A DNA stretch of 64,000 nucleotides from Promethearchaeota archaeon (GTDB taxonomy: Archaea; Asgardarchaeota; Lokiarchaeia; Sigyniarchaeales; SOKP01). The DNA is taken from contig JAEOUA010000006.1 in assembly GCA_016839555.1 (NCBI GenBank), positions 123,982 through 187,981 on the forward strand. The letters are read 5' to 3'. This document shows positions 36,588 to 46,600 of this stretch, piece after piece (position 1 is the first letter of the stretch; each line of letters opens with the position of its first letter). Below the pieces are notes generated by a model. It had not been told where the DNA came from and ran no database searches. It saw only the letters and a program-made list of their open reading frames with translations. The translations under genes were made by a program, and so were the position numbers.

Positions 36588-36958
36588 CTAAATTATTATT
36601 CCAAATAATATTAATTAAAATAATTACTTTTTAAATTAAATCCTATGGCTATATTTGACAGAATCTATTATTCCTAAAAACTGCAAAAAACTTATTTATT
36701 ACTCTTAATAATACAAATAAAATATACATATTCTTGACAAATAATTTTATCATATTACTTATCTAATAATCCACTCATATTACCTCCACTAATTAGCTCG
36801 CTATATATTTATTTTGCCAATCTTATTTTTCCAAATCTTCCTTTAATTCATATTTTTTTTACATTTTTACTTTCAAAAAGAAATATCGGACAGAAATAAT
36901 TTAGGATATGAGTTCTCCCAAAAGAGCTAAAGCTCCTTGTTTCTTTCTTCTGAGTTTT
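36588..36958. other. AT-rich gene-free stretch
   Basis: No gene, repeat or RNA is supported. It lies between the restriction nuclease (rightward, ending) and a leftward nuclease remnant, so it is a convergent intergenic region. I see no strong hairpin terminator. Confidence 0.5.
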
Positions 36959-37387
36959 TTAAACTTGAATTTCATTTCTGATATCTTCCAGATAATAAGG
37001 TGTAATATTGTATAAAGGGTTGATAATTTCCTCTAATAAACCTTCTGATTCATTTACAATAAATAAACCAAGCCCCGAGGATAATGCAATATCTTTTATC
37101 GCATCAATTTTATGGCTTACACCACCGATATAGGACAGATTCATCCCCGACTTATAGGTGAGTGCCTGCCCAATCGCTTTTTTATACTCCTTTAAGCCTT
37201 TTATCTCCACCGCAAAAATTTGGTTAAATTCATTTAAGCCGTAGATATCTGGTCGAGCATCACCGATTATTATACTATGCTTATTAAAGTTGAGATTACT
37301 GTAAATGGGATGGTCATCAATCCAAAAATTCCATTGTTTTTGATATCAATGATCGCAAATTATAGAAACTACTTCTGCCTCTTCCAC
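36959..37387 (-). pseudogene. PD-(D/E)XK nuclease remnant with in-frame stop
   Basis: One frame from GTG 37385-37387 reads VEEAEVVSIICDH, meets TGA at 37346-37348, then continues QWNFWIDDHPIYSNL, GDARPDIYGLNEFNQIFAVEIKG and GQALTYKSGMNLSYIGG to the stop at 36959. The PD...E-x-K pattern and following G-Q-A segment are typical of nuclease-type folds. No start codon follows the stop in a position that would retain the catalytic Asp, so the gene is broken. The composition looks less AT-biased than its neighbours. Confidence 0.6.
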
Positions 37388-37424
37388 ATATTTAAATTAT
37401 CTTACTTAAAATTTAATTCTAAAC

Positions 37425-38756
37425 TTAAGTTTTAATATTTTCATTAAAATGATCTTGATCTTCCCAATCTAATTTTGCTTTCTTTTTTAGGATTTTATCA
37501 TTTATATTTTTCATTTGATCTCGAAGTTGATTTATTTTTTTACTAAGAGTTTTATAATCATCTGAATCTTTTATTTCTTTGGGAAAGGCTTCCTTTAATT
37601 TCTCATATTCCTCTATAGCTTGTTTATTTAATTTTGAATATTTTTTTTGGCTATAAACTGTAGGATATTTCTTAAAATTTTTATGTTGATCAATCCACTT
37701 ATCAATATCTTCAACAAGATGCAAATACTCTTTTCTAATATAATTTTCTTTATGTTGATTTTTCCATTCATTATAGTTATTTTCAAAGTTTGGTTTTTCT
37801 TTTGACCATAATAAAATATAATTTTTTCCATCATCTAACTCACTAAAAGGATTAATTTCAATTCCTTTTCTTCTGGAAATAAATATTTTTTTAAAAATTC
37901 TTCTGAGATCAGGCATAAATCTTACTCCATACTCCCAATCTTCATCCCCACACAGTTCGCCCCATGTACAATATTTTAAGAGGTTAATGTTTAAATTAAA
38001 TTTCTCTATTTTTTCTTGAAATTTTTTTTTCTCAGCTTTATTTTTAAATGAGTTCAATCTTTTATTCTTAGTTCTCTCCTTTTCTCTCTCCTTAATTATC
38101 AATTCTCGTAATTCATAATAATCTTTTAATTTTTTTTCGCGATTGGGATCATTATCTTTTATCATAAAGAAGGATAAAAATTCTTCCCATAGAGGATTCT
38201 TGTCATCATATTCAATATGAAGATCAATATCTCCGATTTTTTCTTTTTCTCTGAAAAAGCTTCCATAGCCATATATAGCTTTAGGTTTAATGGGGAGATT
38301 TTCTAAATTCTTAAAGAGTTTTTTTAATTTTTCATAAACTTTTTTTTTATGATATTCTCTCGATTGAGGTATAATAGAATCAGTTTTGAACCTATGAAGT
38401 ATTTGAATATTATCTGGTAAAAGATTAAAATAATTTTTTCTTTTACAATTAATTATGACAATTACTTTATATCCTTGTTGTTTATACTTTTTAATTCTTT
38501 CAAGCATAAATTCAAATTTCATCTTGCTTACCTTGTTGATTAGATATATAATAAACGACGCTTTTTCATTTAAATCTATAGCATCATATTCTAAATACCC
38601 AAAATGCGAGCTTATTTTATTGAAGTCATCTAAACACCAATGGGGAGTTTCTAAATATTTAATTCCTAATTTCTTAAATCCCTCTTGGATTTGCTTAGGT
38701 ATGTTAAAATATTCAAACCATTCTTTAATTCTAAAAATTCTGTATCTTTCCTTCAT
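37425..38756 (-). CDS. Pol-beta-superfamily nucleotidyltransferase-domain protein
   Basis: The 443-residue protein contains YGYGSFFREKEKIGDIDLHIEY, the GS-x9-D-x-D signature of the nucleotidyltransferase fold (Gly165-Ser166, Asp176, Asp178). The first 140 residues form a separate domain (IRIKEWFEYFNIP at the start looks like a nucleic-acid or protein-binding helix set). The C-terminal half is highly charged and helical, ending in a coiled coil. Such enzymes transfer nucleotides to RNA, protein or small molecules; abortive-infection toxins are one possibility in this context. It is a single gene with no close partner. Confidence 0.65.
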   Translation of the reverse strand: MKERYRIFRIKEWFEYFNIPKQIQEGFKKLGIKYLETPHWCLDDFNKISSHFGYLEYDAIDLNEKASFIIYLINKVSKMKFEFMLERIKKYKQQGYKVIVIINCKRKNYFNLLPDNIQILHRFKTDSIIPQSREYHKKKVYEKLKKLFKNLENLPIKPKAIYGYGSFFREKEKIGDIDLHIEYDDKNPLWEEFLSFFMIKDNDPNREKKLKDYYELRELIIKEREKERTKNKRLNSFKNKAEKKKFQEKIEKFNLNINLLKYCTWGELCGDEDWEYGVRFMPDLRRIFKKIFISRRKGIEINPFSELDDGKNYILLWSKEKPNFENNYNEWKNQHKENYIRKEYLHLVEDIDKWIDQHKNFKKYPTVYSQKKYSKLNKQAIEEYEKLKEAFPKEIKDSDDYKTLSKKINQLRDQMKNINDKILKKKAKLDWEDQDHFNENIKT

Positions 38757-39079
38757 TTTTAAAAAGATCTATTAAAATTATAATCTAAAATAATTTTTTC
38801 TTAATTTATTTAATTATTTATATAAATTGGGTTCTTTTAAGTATCCAAAACCATTTTATATTAATTTAATTTTACTGACTTTATCTTTATAATGTTAAAT
38901 TTTTCATTTAAAATAAATAATATAACTATTTTTTCTTTTTAAAGTGTTAAGTGATTATTAATAATAATAATTAATAGATTCAATATTTTATAGTAATATA
39001 ATAAACAGAAAGTTCTAAGCCCTTTAGGTTTTAAATAATTTCATTGATTTTTGAAAAGTAAAAATAGCATCGGTATTAA
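38757..39079. other. Divergent AT-rich intergenic region
   Basis: No gene is supported. It separates the leftward nucleotidyltransferase from the rightward methylase unit, so it should hold both promoters. TATA-like runs are everywhere at this base composition, so I do not assign one. Confidence 0.4.
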
Positions 39080-39394
39080 ATGATAAGAAAAAACGATAAC
39101 TTATTGATATTAATTCAAGATATGGGAATAAGTGCGACGCATCCAATTATATTTAAAAGATCGGATAAAAAAATAGTTATATGTAGTGTTTCTAAGAAAA
39201 AAAGATATAATTATTCAATCATCATCCCTAAAGACCAAATTGAAAATTGGGATTCAAATGATAAATTACATTTTTTAGAATGTATTAATGATACGTCTGT
39301 TTTTATAGATTCAGAAAAAGGTCATGAATTAGCCCAGAAGAATGGAATTGATAAAAAACTAATAGAAGAGGTAAAAAAGTATATAGAACAATAA
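39080..39394 (+). CDS. Uncharacterised small protein upstream of a DNA methylase
   Basis: This 104-residue protein is unrecognised. It has a beta-rich start (LLILIQDMGI, KKIVICSVSKKKRY, YSIIIPKDQI) and an acidic helical end. Its stop lies 12 bases before the methylase ATG, with an AAGGTG ribosome site between, so the two form a unit. It could be a controller or accessory of the restriction-modification set. Confidence 0.5.
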   Translation: MIRKNDNLLILIQDMGISATHPIIFKRSDKKIVICSVSKKKRYNYSIIIPKDQIENWDSNDKLHFLECINDTSVFIDSEKGHELAQKNGIDKKLIEEVKKYIEQ

Positions 39395-39406
39395 GGTGTT
39401 CTTTCT

Positions 39407-40876
39407 ATGGTTGAAATTAATGTTACTACTAAAGAGTATTTGACATTAAAAGAAGCAGCAGATCTATTTGAAAAATCTGTGTATAATATATCATATTTAG
39501 TTCAATATAGAAGAATTAACAAATATTATAAAATAGAAGAAGGAGAAATATTAAAATCTACAAAAATTAAAGGTAAAAATATTAAAAAAAATGCTACACC
39601 AGTTGTATCTTTTAATGAATTAAATTCATATTTTCAAAAAATCAAAGAGCGAGAAAAGGAGATAATAGAAAAAGTACCAAATTGTAATACAGATTTATTG
39701 TTTTTTGATTTATCCGAAAAGGAAAGGACGAAGCATGTCCATAGATTACATCCCTACCTAGGAAAATTTATTCCCCAACTCGTAGAATATTACCTTAATA
39801 GAAATTTTGAGAGAGGGGATATTATTTTGGACCCCTTTATGGGTTCTGGAACAACCTTAGTAGAAGCGAATACAAAAAATATGAGATCTATAGGAATTGA
39901 TGTCTCAAAATTCAATTGTAAGATTGCAGAAGCTAAAATGAAGAAATACGATTTAAAACTTCTTAAAAAGGAATTTACTGAGATCTTAGAAAAAACAACA
40001 ATACAATCGTCAAAAAAAAGAGTAAATGGAGAGATCTTCATAAATGGTACAAAAGTTTTAACAAATTTCATTGATAAAGAATTTAGAGATTTTTCAAAAA
40101 AATATGAAACGGAAAATAAATACATTAATAAATGGTTTGCCCGACAAACTAAAAAAGAGATGTTAATTTATAAATCTTTGATTCCTAATTATACATATCA
40201 AAATTTACTTACTGTGTTATTAAGTAGAGCAATAAGATCCGCACGTTTGACTTTTCATTTTCAATTAACTCGCTTAAAAGAGCCAATATATGAACCTTAT
40301 GTATGTTATAAACATAAGAATAAAGTTTGTGTTCCAACTCAATCATTATTGGGCTTTCTCAATAGATATACTAAAGATACTTTAAGGAGAATAAAAGAAT
40401 TCTCAAAGTTAAGAACCAATCAAATACATGAAATAATAAACGATGATTCTCGAAAAGTGGATTTAACAGAGATTTTATCTAGTAATTTTAAAAATGAAAA
40501 AATTAATGGAATTATAACCTCTCCTCCTTATGTAGGTTTAATCAATTATCATAAACAGCATTCTTATGCATATGAACTTTTTGGAATAGAGCAAAATATA
40601 GAAAAAGAAATTGGAAGAAAAGATTTAGGAAAAAGTCAAACAGCAATGGAAGAATATAAAATATCTATTGCCGAAGTTTTTGAAAACATTAAAAGATTTC
40701 TAAAGGAGAATGCGAAAGTTTTTATTGTTGCTAACGATAAAAATGATTTATATCCTGAAATTGCTGAATTATCTGGTTATAAAATTATTGATCGCGATGA
40801 GAGACCTGTAACCAAAAAGGCTTCACGTGAGAGAGCTGTTTATACGGAATCAATATTTCATTTTAAACCAATTTAA
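39407..40876 (+). CDS. DNA methyltransferase with N-terminal helix-turn-helix
   Basis: The 489 residues start with an excisionase/MerR-like helix-turn-helix (LTLKEAADLFEKSVYNISYLV), followed by HVHRLHPYLGKFIPQLVEYYL. Then come SAM motif I LDPFMGSGTTLVEA with IGIDVSKFN, and catalytic TSPPYVGLINYHKQHSYAYELF. The motif order (I then IV) and the HPYLGKF segment fit a family of DNA amino-methylases of restriction systems. Together with the gene at 41,009 it could supply the two methylases of the TdeIII-like system. Confidence 0.83.
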   Translation: MVEINVTTKEYLTLKEAADLFEKSVYNISYLVQYRRINKYYKIEEGEILKSTKIKGKNIKKNATPVVSFNELNSYFQKIKEREKEIIEKVPNCNTDLLFFDLSEKERTKHVHRLHPYLGKFIPQLVEYYLNRNFERGDIILDPFMGSGTTLVEANTKNMRSIGIDVSKFNCKIAEAKMKKYDLKLLKKEFTEILEKTTIQSSKKRVNGEIFINGTKVLTNFIDKEFRDFSKKYETENKYINKWFARQTKKEMLIYKSLIPNYTYQNLLTVLLSRAIRSARLTFHFQLTRLKEPIYEPYVCYKHKNKVCVPTQSLLGFLNRYTKDTLRRIKEFSKLRTNQIHEIINDDSRKVDLTEILSSNFKNEKINGIITSPPYVGLINYHKQHSYAYELFGIEQNIEKEIGRKDLGKSQTAMEEYKISIAEVFENIKRFLKENAKVFIVANDKNDLYPEIAELSGYKIIDRDERPVTKKASRERAVYTESIFHFKPI

Positions 40877-41008
40877 ATAATTAAAATTTCAAGGTTTTCT
40901 TAAAATTTTATTTTTCTTTTCAATCTTATTAATTTCACACTTTATTCTAAACTTTCTTTCACTAAATTAGTTGGGTTTTTCTTTTCATTATAAAATAAAT
41001 TTTCAAAT

Positions 41009-42160
41009 ATGAAAAGTAATAATGTTAAGAATGGTTTTGTACCTATATCCGAGAATTTAACATTATTTGAAAAAGATCTATCAAAATTAGAAAAAATAAG
41101 ATACTTAGATACTCCTAATTCTTTTTATAAAGAAGCAGCTTACTCAAAAAAAATAGATGGTAAATATACTTATTATTATTTATTTTCTAAAATCAAATCA
41201 AGAGACTATATTGAAGGCTCAGGATATCTCACTCATGGTTTTGATTTTTATCAGGGGAGTTTTCATGCTCAGATGATAAGAGGTTTAATTAATTCTTGTA
41301 ATCTCGAGGAAAATTCAATAATTTTAGATCCATTTTGCGGATGTGGAACGACTTTAATAGAGAGTAAATTATTAAATTTTAATTCAATTGGTATAGATAT
41401 AAATCCAATAGCTTGTCTTAATTCTAAAATCAAGACTGAATTATTGGATATAAACACAGAAATATTAAAAAATAATAATGAAAAATTTTTTGATCTTACT
41501 TATTATAGTTTTCTTAAAGAATTTGATAATTTTTTTGATATCTTAAACTTAGATATTCGAACTCTATTTTTTATTTTTCTTTATACTCGTGCTATTTCTG
41601 ATCATTATTATATATTGAAAAACATGAATAAAGCATTTATTGATAATTATCATAACATTATAGCCACTCTTTTGAAATTTAATATTTTAAAAAAATCAAT
41701 TGATTTACCGATGGGAAAAACAAAGATTTATCATTCAGATAATTTGAAAAGGTTGCATCAATTTAAATCTAACTCTATTGACGCAATCATTACATCCCCC
41801 CCATATATAGATTTAATTGACTATATTTCAAACGATCTAAATCAGATTAAGATTTTTCTGAATGAGTCTCAGATAAAATATCTTAGATTATTATCAATAG
41901 GTAATAAATTTTCGAAATTCTCTCAAACAGAGAAAATATATTGGTATAAAATGGAAAGAGTTTTTTATAAGATTTTTGATATTTTAAAACCTAATCATCA
42001 TTTTATTTTAATTATCGGAGATTATAAAAATATGAAAGAGAAATTTCTTAAATTATCGAAAAAAATAGGATTCAAAACAGAGAGAGTTCTCTTAAGAAAA
42101 ATTATTAATAAAAAAGATCGAATATCTTATGAGCATGTTCTATTTTTATTAAAAGTCTAA
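41009..42160 (+). CDS. DNA amino-methyltransferase
   Basis: The 383-residue protein has FDFYQGSFHAQMIRGLI, SAM motif I LDPFCGCGTTLIES with GIDINPIACL, and catalytic IDAIITSPPYIDLIDY near residue 265. Motif I precedes motif IV. The C-terminus has HHFILIIGDYKN and a final EHVLFLLKV strand typical of these methylases. It ends 8 bases before the stop of the convergent ArsR-like regulator. Sequence around the catalytic motif differs from the methylase at 39,407, so the two probably act on different strands or sites. Confidence 0.83.
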   Translation: MKSNNVKNGFVPISENLTLFEKDLSKLEKIRYLDTPNSFYKEAAYSKKIDGKYTYYYLFSKIKSRDYIEGSGYLTHGFDFYQGSFHAQMIRGLINSCNLEENSIILDPFCGCGTTLIESKLLNFNSIGIDINPIACLNSKIKTELLDINTEILKNNNEKFFDLTYYSFLKEFDNFFDILNLDIRTLFFIFLYTRAISDHYYILKNMNKAFIDNYHNIIATLLKFNILKKSIDLPMGKTKIYHSDNLKRLHQFKSNSIDAIITSPPYIDLIDYISNDLNQIKIFLNESQIKYLRLLSIGNKFSKFSQTEKIYWYKMERVFYKIFDILKPNHHFILIIGDYKNMKEKFLKLSKKIGFKTERVLLRKIINKKDRISYEHVLFLLKV

Positions 42161-42168
42161 GAATAAAA

Positions 42169-42462
42169 TTACTTCATATCTAATTCCATATTCTCAAAAT
42201 TAATAATTAGTTTTTTATTAATTAGAGAGTATTTTAATAGTTTATCTTGTTGGTCATAAGTTTTTTTAACAAGCTTTATCTCAACGAGATCTTCAATATA
42301 ATTATAAGTAGTTTGTGGGTATTTTATTTTAAATTCTTTAAAAATAACAGAATGAATATCTTGTAGACTTAATTTTTTATCTACTAACAAATTTAATATC
42401 CTGATTTTCACCGGAGAACTAATAATTTTTAAGATTTTAGAAATATTGTCAATCTTTTTCAT
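42169..42462 (-). CDS. ArsR-like winged-helix regulator
   Basis: The 97-residue protein reads as a single winged helix: helix 1 KILKIISSPVKIRILNLLVDK, recognition region LSLQDIHSVIF then YPQTTYNYIEDL, and wing VKKTYDQQDKLLKYSL. It lies between the methylase and the restriction enzyme and is divergent from the latter, where a controller protein of a restriction system would be expected. Delayed restriction-gene expression through such a regulator is a reasonable inference. Confidence 0.75.
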   Translation of the reverse strand: MKKIDNISKILKIISSPVKIRILNLLVDKKLSLQDIHSVIFKEFKIKYPQTTYNYIEDLVEIKLVKKTYDQQDKLLKYSLINKKLIINFENMELDMK

Positions 42463-42542
42463 ATTATATATAACGTAAAAATTAGTGAAAAATAAGTCTT
42501 TTTAGCCTTATTCGACTATAATTATCCTAAGCCCGCTAATAA

Positions 42543-42575
42543 GCTATATAAATAATTTTGATTATGCTTTAATCA
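42543..42575 (+). promoter_or_regulatory. TATA-type promoter of the TdeIII-like gene
   Basis: A TATA box (CTATATAAAT, about 42,544-42,553) ends about 21 bases before the ATG at 42,575 and there is no ribosome site between, as expected for a leaderless archaeal transcript. An imperfect inverted repeat (AATAAG ... CTTATT, about 42,490-42,515) further upstream could be an operator for the divergent ArsR-like regulator. Confidence 0.45.
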
Positions 42576-43348
42576 TGTTATTTAAAGACAATTGGCAGGG
42601 AGAAGTTTATAGAATATTTTATGATTTTTTAAAAAGTAAAAAAGAAAAGATTCAAGAAATCTTTAATTGGGAAAGATATAAAGAGGAAAATCCTTTTCAT
42701 GCCACTTTAATCGATGATCCTAAATTCTGGAAAGCATGTAAGATAGAAAGAAGTTTTGTAACAACTTTAGGACAATCAGTTTATGAAGATGTAGCCTTAG
42801 CAATTTCGAAATATGTATATAAAAATGCTGAAAAAGGTTATACTTATACAAGTTCTATTGATAATGAAGTCTATAAAAAAATTAATATGGTAATTAGAGA
42901 ATTATACGAGGGAAAGAGAAAGCCGAATTGGGAAAGTGAAGTAAATTTCATTAAACAATTTAAAAATAATAAAAACTCTAAAATTAATCTAAAAATTACT
43001 ATGGATTTATATATAAATCAATTTAAAGATGGTTTACCTTTTTATGCTGAGATAAAATCTCCAAAACCAAATAAGGATCAATGTATGGAAACTAAGCTTA
43101 AATTATTAAGAGTTTTTTTTAGTGATGATTGGAGAGGAAACAACATTTTCTTTGCTTTTCCTTTCAATCCTTATATAACTCGTGATAATTATGATCATCC
43201 CCATATAAAAGCAATATTTGAAATTCCAAGAAGTTCTCGTTTATTAATGGGTGAAGAATTCTGGGATTTATTAGGGGGGAAAGGAACATTTAAAAGGATT
43301 CTCGAATTGGCAGATAAAGCAAGTGATGAGGTTAATTTATTGGAATAG
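42575..43348 (+). CDS. TdeIII-like type II restriction endonuclease
   Basis: The 257-residue protein shows ERSFVTTLGQSVYEDVALAISKYVY near residues 67-91, then IDLYIN-like KITMDLYINQF, and LPFYAEIKSPKPNKDQCMETK (D...E-x-K, a PD-(D/E)XK-type active site). It ends with FFAFPFNPY and MGEEFWDLLGGKGTF. This order resembles the TdeIII family of type II restriction enzymes. Two methylases and a regulator precede it, forming a complete restriction-modification set. Family membership is by remembered pattern; the recognition site is not assigned. Confidence 0.65.
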   Translation: MLFKDNWQGEVYRIFYDFLKSKKEKIQEIFNWERYKEENPFHATLIDDPKFWKACKIERSFVTTLGQSVYEDVALAISKYVYKNAEKGYTYTSSIDNEVYKKINMVIRELYEGKRKPNWESEVNFIKQFKNNKNSKINLKITMDLYINQFKDGLPFYAEIKSPKPNKDQCMETKLKLLRVFFSDDWRGNNIFFAFPFNPYITRDNYDHPHIKAIFEIPRSSRLLMGEEFWDLLGGKGTFKRILELADKASDEVNLLE

Positions 43349-43471
43349 CTCTAATATAAAATTTTTAAATAATATTTTTTATAAATCCATAAAATCCTTG
43401 GTTTTTTCATTTAATTCTTTTCCTTCAATATTTTTTAATCGATTTATATGAAAATAAAGGATATTTTCAAA

Positions 43472-43600
43472 TTAAGAAAAAGCATCATTTAACCCTCTTC
43501 TATTTGTATGTGAACAAATCAGAAAATATAAATTATTAAATGTAGTTTGATATTTCTCTAACTTTTTATTAAGTAATTTAATACTTCCAGAAAGAGACAT
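43472..43600 (-). CDS. Very small ORF directly after the TPR gene
   Basis: A 42-codon frame starts 1 base after the stop of the TPR gene (ATG 43598-43600) and reads MSLSGSIKLLNKKLEKY, then YFLICSHTNRRG. The exact junction suggests coupled translation, but the product is unrecognised and could be the 5' remnant of a lost downstream gene. Confidence 0.3.
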   Translation of the reverse strand: MSLSGSIKLLNKKLEKYQTTFNNLYFLICSHTNRRGLNDAFS

Positions 43601-43601
43601 T

Positions 43602-46600
43602 TTAAAATGTATTCAATAAGTTTTCAGCTTTATCAATCCATTTTTTATCATTCACAGCTTCAGCTAGTTGTTTACCTTTTTCTATATTTTTCCGTGATTC
43701 TTCGAGAATCTTAAGTTCTTTATAGCACATACCCATTTTTATATAGGTCTCATACCTAAAATCTTCATCGAAGTAAAAAGTTGGGTCTTCTTCAATAAAT
43801 TCTATGGCTTTTCCATATTGATGAATAGCCTTTTCAAATTCATTTGACCACATTAAAATTTCCCCAAAAGAATCATGATAAAATGCGTTTTTTGGGGTCT
43901 TATTTATCAAGCGTTTTATTATTTTTAATGCTTCTTCTTTATTTTTCAATTTAGCTTTTATTCGCGCCTTATCCATTAAGTCTATATCTTTTTTATTTAA
44001 TTCAATAGCTTTCTCAATGGCCTCAAGGGCTTCATCGTATCTTCCTAATTCAAACAAACAATCTTCCTTAATAATATAGGTATCATAATTATCTGGTAAT
44101 AATTTATTTGATTTTTCAATTGAATTCAAGGCTTCTTCATATCTTCCAAGGAATTTCAAGATATACGCTTTCATTATATAAGCATAGGGATCATCTGGTT
44201 CTAAATTAATTGCCTGATTCTCAATTTTTAATGCTTCTTCATATTTTTTCATTCTCCCATAAATTTCTGCCTTAATTTTATATGACAACGAAATACTTGG
44301 ATTTAGATTAATAGAAATATTAATTTCCTCCAATGCTTCTTGATATTTTTTTAAGCGTGCTAATGTTCTGCTTTTCATATTATGATAGTAATAAAAATTT
44401 GGTTCCGCATTAATCAAATAATTTATTTCTTCCAAGGCGGCTACATTTTCTTCTATGATTTCAAAAGTTTCTGCTTTAATTTCATGTGAATAAAGTTCTT
44501 GACTATCTATTGAAATTGCTTCAACTATGATTTCTAATGATTCAGAAATTCTATCTAGCCATCGCAGGGCAATTGATTTCATTTGCAATCCATATATATA
44601 ATTTTGATTTATTTCAAGCGCTTTTTCAGCATTTTCTAAGCTTTTTTCATATTCTTTTAATTCTATAAAAACTTGTGCTTTATATGCAAAAATATATTCA
44701 TCATTTGGATGATCTTTATTTATTTTTTCTAAATGCTGTTGAGCTTCATCAAAATATTTTTGTTCCATTAAAATATCTACATAGAATAATTGATAATCAT
44801 AAGGTTCAGAACTTAAGTTAATTGCCTTCTTTATCAATTCTTTTGCTTTCTCTAACTCCCTCTTTTCATATAAAATGTAAGCTTTTTTAAGCAAAAATAT
44901 TTCATTCCTTTTATCAAGTTCAATTGCTTTATCAATGGCTTCAAGAGCTTTATCTTTTTTGTCGATATTATTAAGGACCATTGCTTTATTTATGTATAAT
45001 AATGGTTCTTTCTCATCAATTTTTAATCCCTTCTCTACTGTTTTTAGCGCTATATCGTAATTATTCAGATTATCGCATAAAATCCTACTTTTATCAATAT
45101 ACAGACTTGTTTCTTTTGGATTAATCTTAATTGCCTTATTAATAACTTGGATAGCACTATTGAATTTGCCTAGTTTCTCTAAATTTTCGTATTTTAAAGT
45201 AAGAATTAAATAATTTTCTGGATCTAGTTCTAATGCTTGATTTATAATTTTTAACGCGTCGCTAAAATTTCCCTTTTCAGTTAAAATATAGCTTTTCTTT
45301 AATAGGAGAAGAGAATTTTTATTATCTAATTTAATCGCTTGGTCTAAAGTTTCAATAGCTTTATTTAATTTATTTAAATTGAGTAAAATCATTGCTTTAT
45401 TGATATAAAGAGCGATTTCATTCTTATTTATATCAAGACCATTATTTACTGTAACCAAAGCTCGATCATAATCTTTGATGAAGTCGCATAACATTCTGCT
45501 TTTCATTACGTAATATTCTATCTTATTTGGGTTTATATTAATAAATTCATTAATTTTATCAATATATTGTGTATATTTTCCTTTAGCTTCTAAGATTTCT
45601 AAAATATCATGATTTTGATTCTCAATATTATTATATAAATTAATCTCTTCTCCAACTTTAAAAGATTGGCTCTCTTTTATTTTATTAATATCTCTTAATT
45701 TATTTGTAGGTATCTTTTTTACTTTCTTAAGAATTTCTTTCGATTGAACTGGACCTTTTTCCTTAACATTATTTCTCTCTTGAATAATTTTTTTTGACAT
45801 ATTCCAAATGTCAAAATTTCTACTATATTCTTTTCTGGTAAATTTTTCTTTTTCATAAATATCTCTATTTATATCCTTAATAATTATGTCTAATAGGTCA
45901 TAGAGTGCCTCCTTTAAATCTTTATGAAATAATTTATAATTTTGAATTAAGTCTGATAAAATATCTTTGTATAAATAGTCTAAACTTTCAGAATTTAACT
46001 CAATACAATCTAAATTATCAAGATAGTAATATCTTTTAAGATTTAATTTTAAAATATTAACAAAAAGATTTCCATATTCAGTATTTTCTCCAAAAAATAG
46101 GGGATTTTCTAATGTACTAGAATTAATTGTATAAACTCTTTTTTCATAGATTTTTTCTTTCAAAATTTTTTGTTTGAATAGTAACAAATCCGCCTCTGTT
46201 ACATTATCTTCAATGCCTCTACCTTCTTCATGCATCTTTTTAATAAAATTTTCAACTGAAATAGTATATTTATTATAAAATTTTGGGTGATTATATACCA
46301 AATAAAGAAGAAGTTTATTAAATTTTCTCTCTGAAGGAAAGGTTTCTTGAAGTTTATCATGTGTTATTTTATTGACTAAATCTAAAAACTGCACTTTTAT
46401 CTCCTCATCTTTAATTTTAAAATCATTAAAAAATTCTATTATTTTCTGAATATGTTGCTTTAATTTTTTCTGTTCTAATTTATTCAAGGAATTAAAATCT
46501 AAAGAATAGTTTTCTAGTCTTTTTAATAGTTCAGTCTCTCCTTTTGGTGTTATTTTATATTCACTATTTCTACCTACATAATAGCTAATGATTAAATCCT

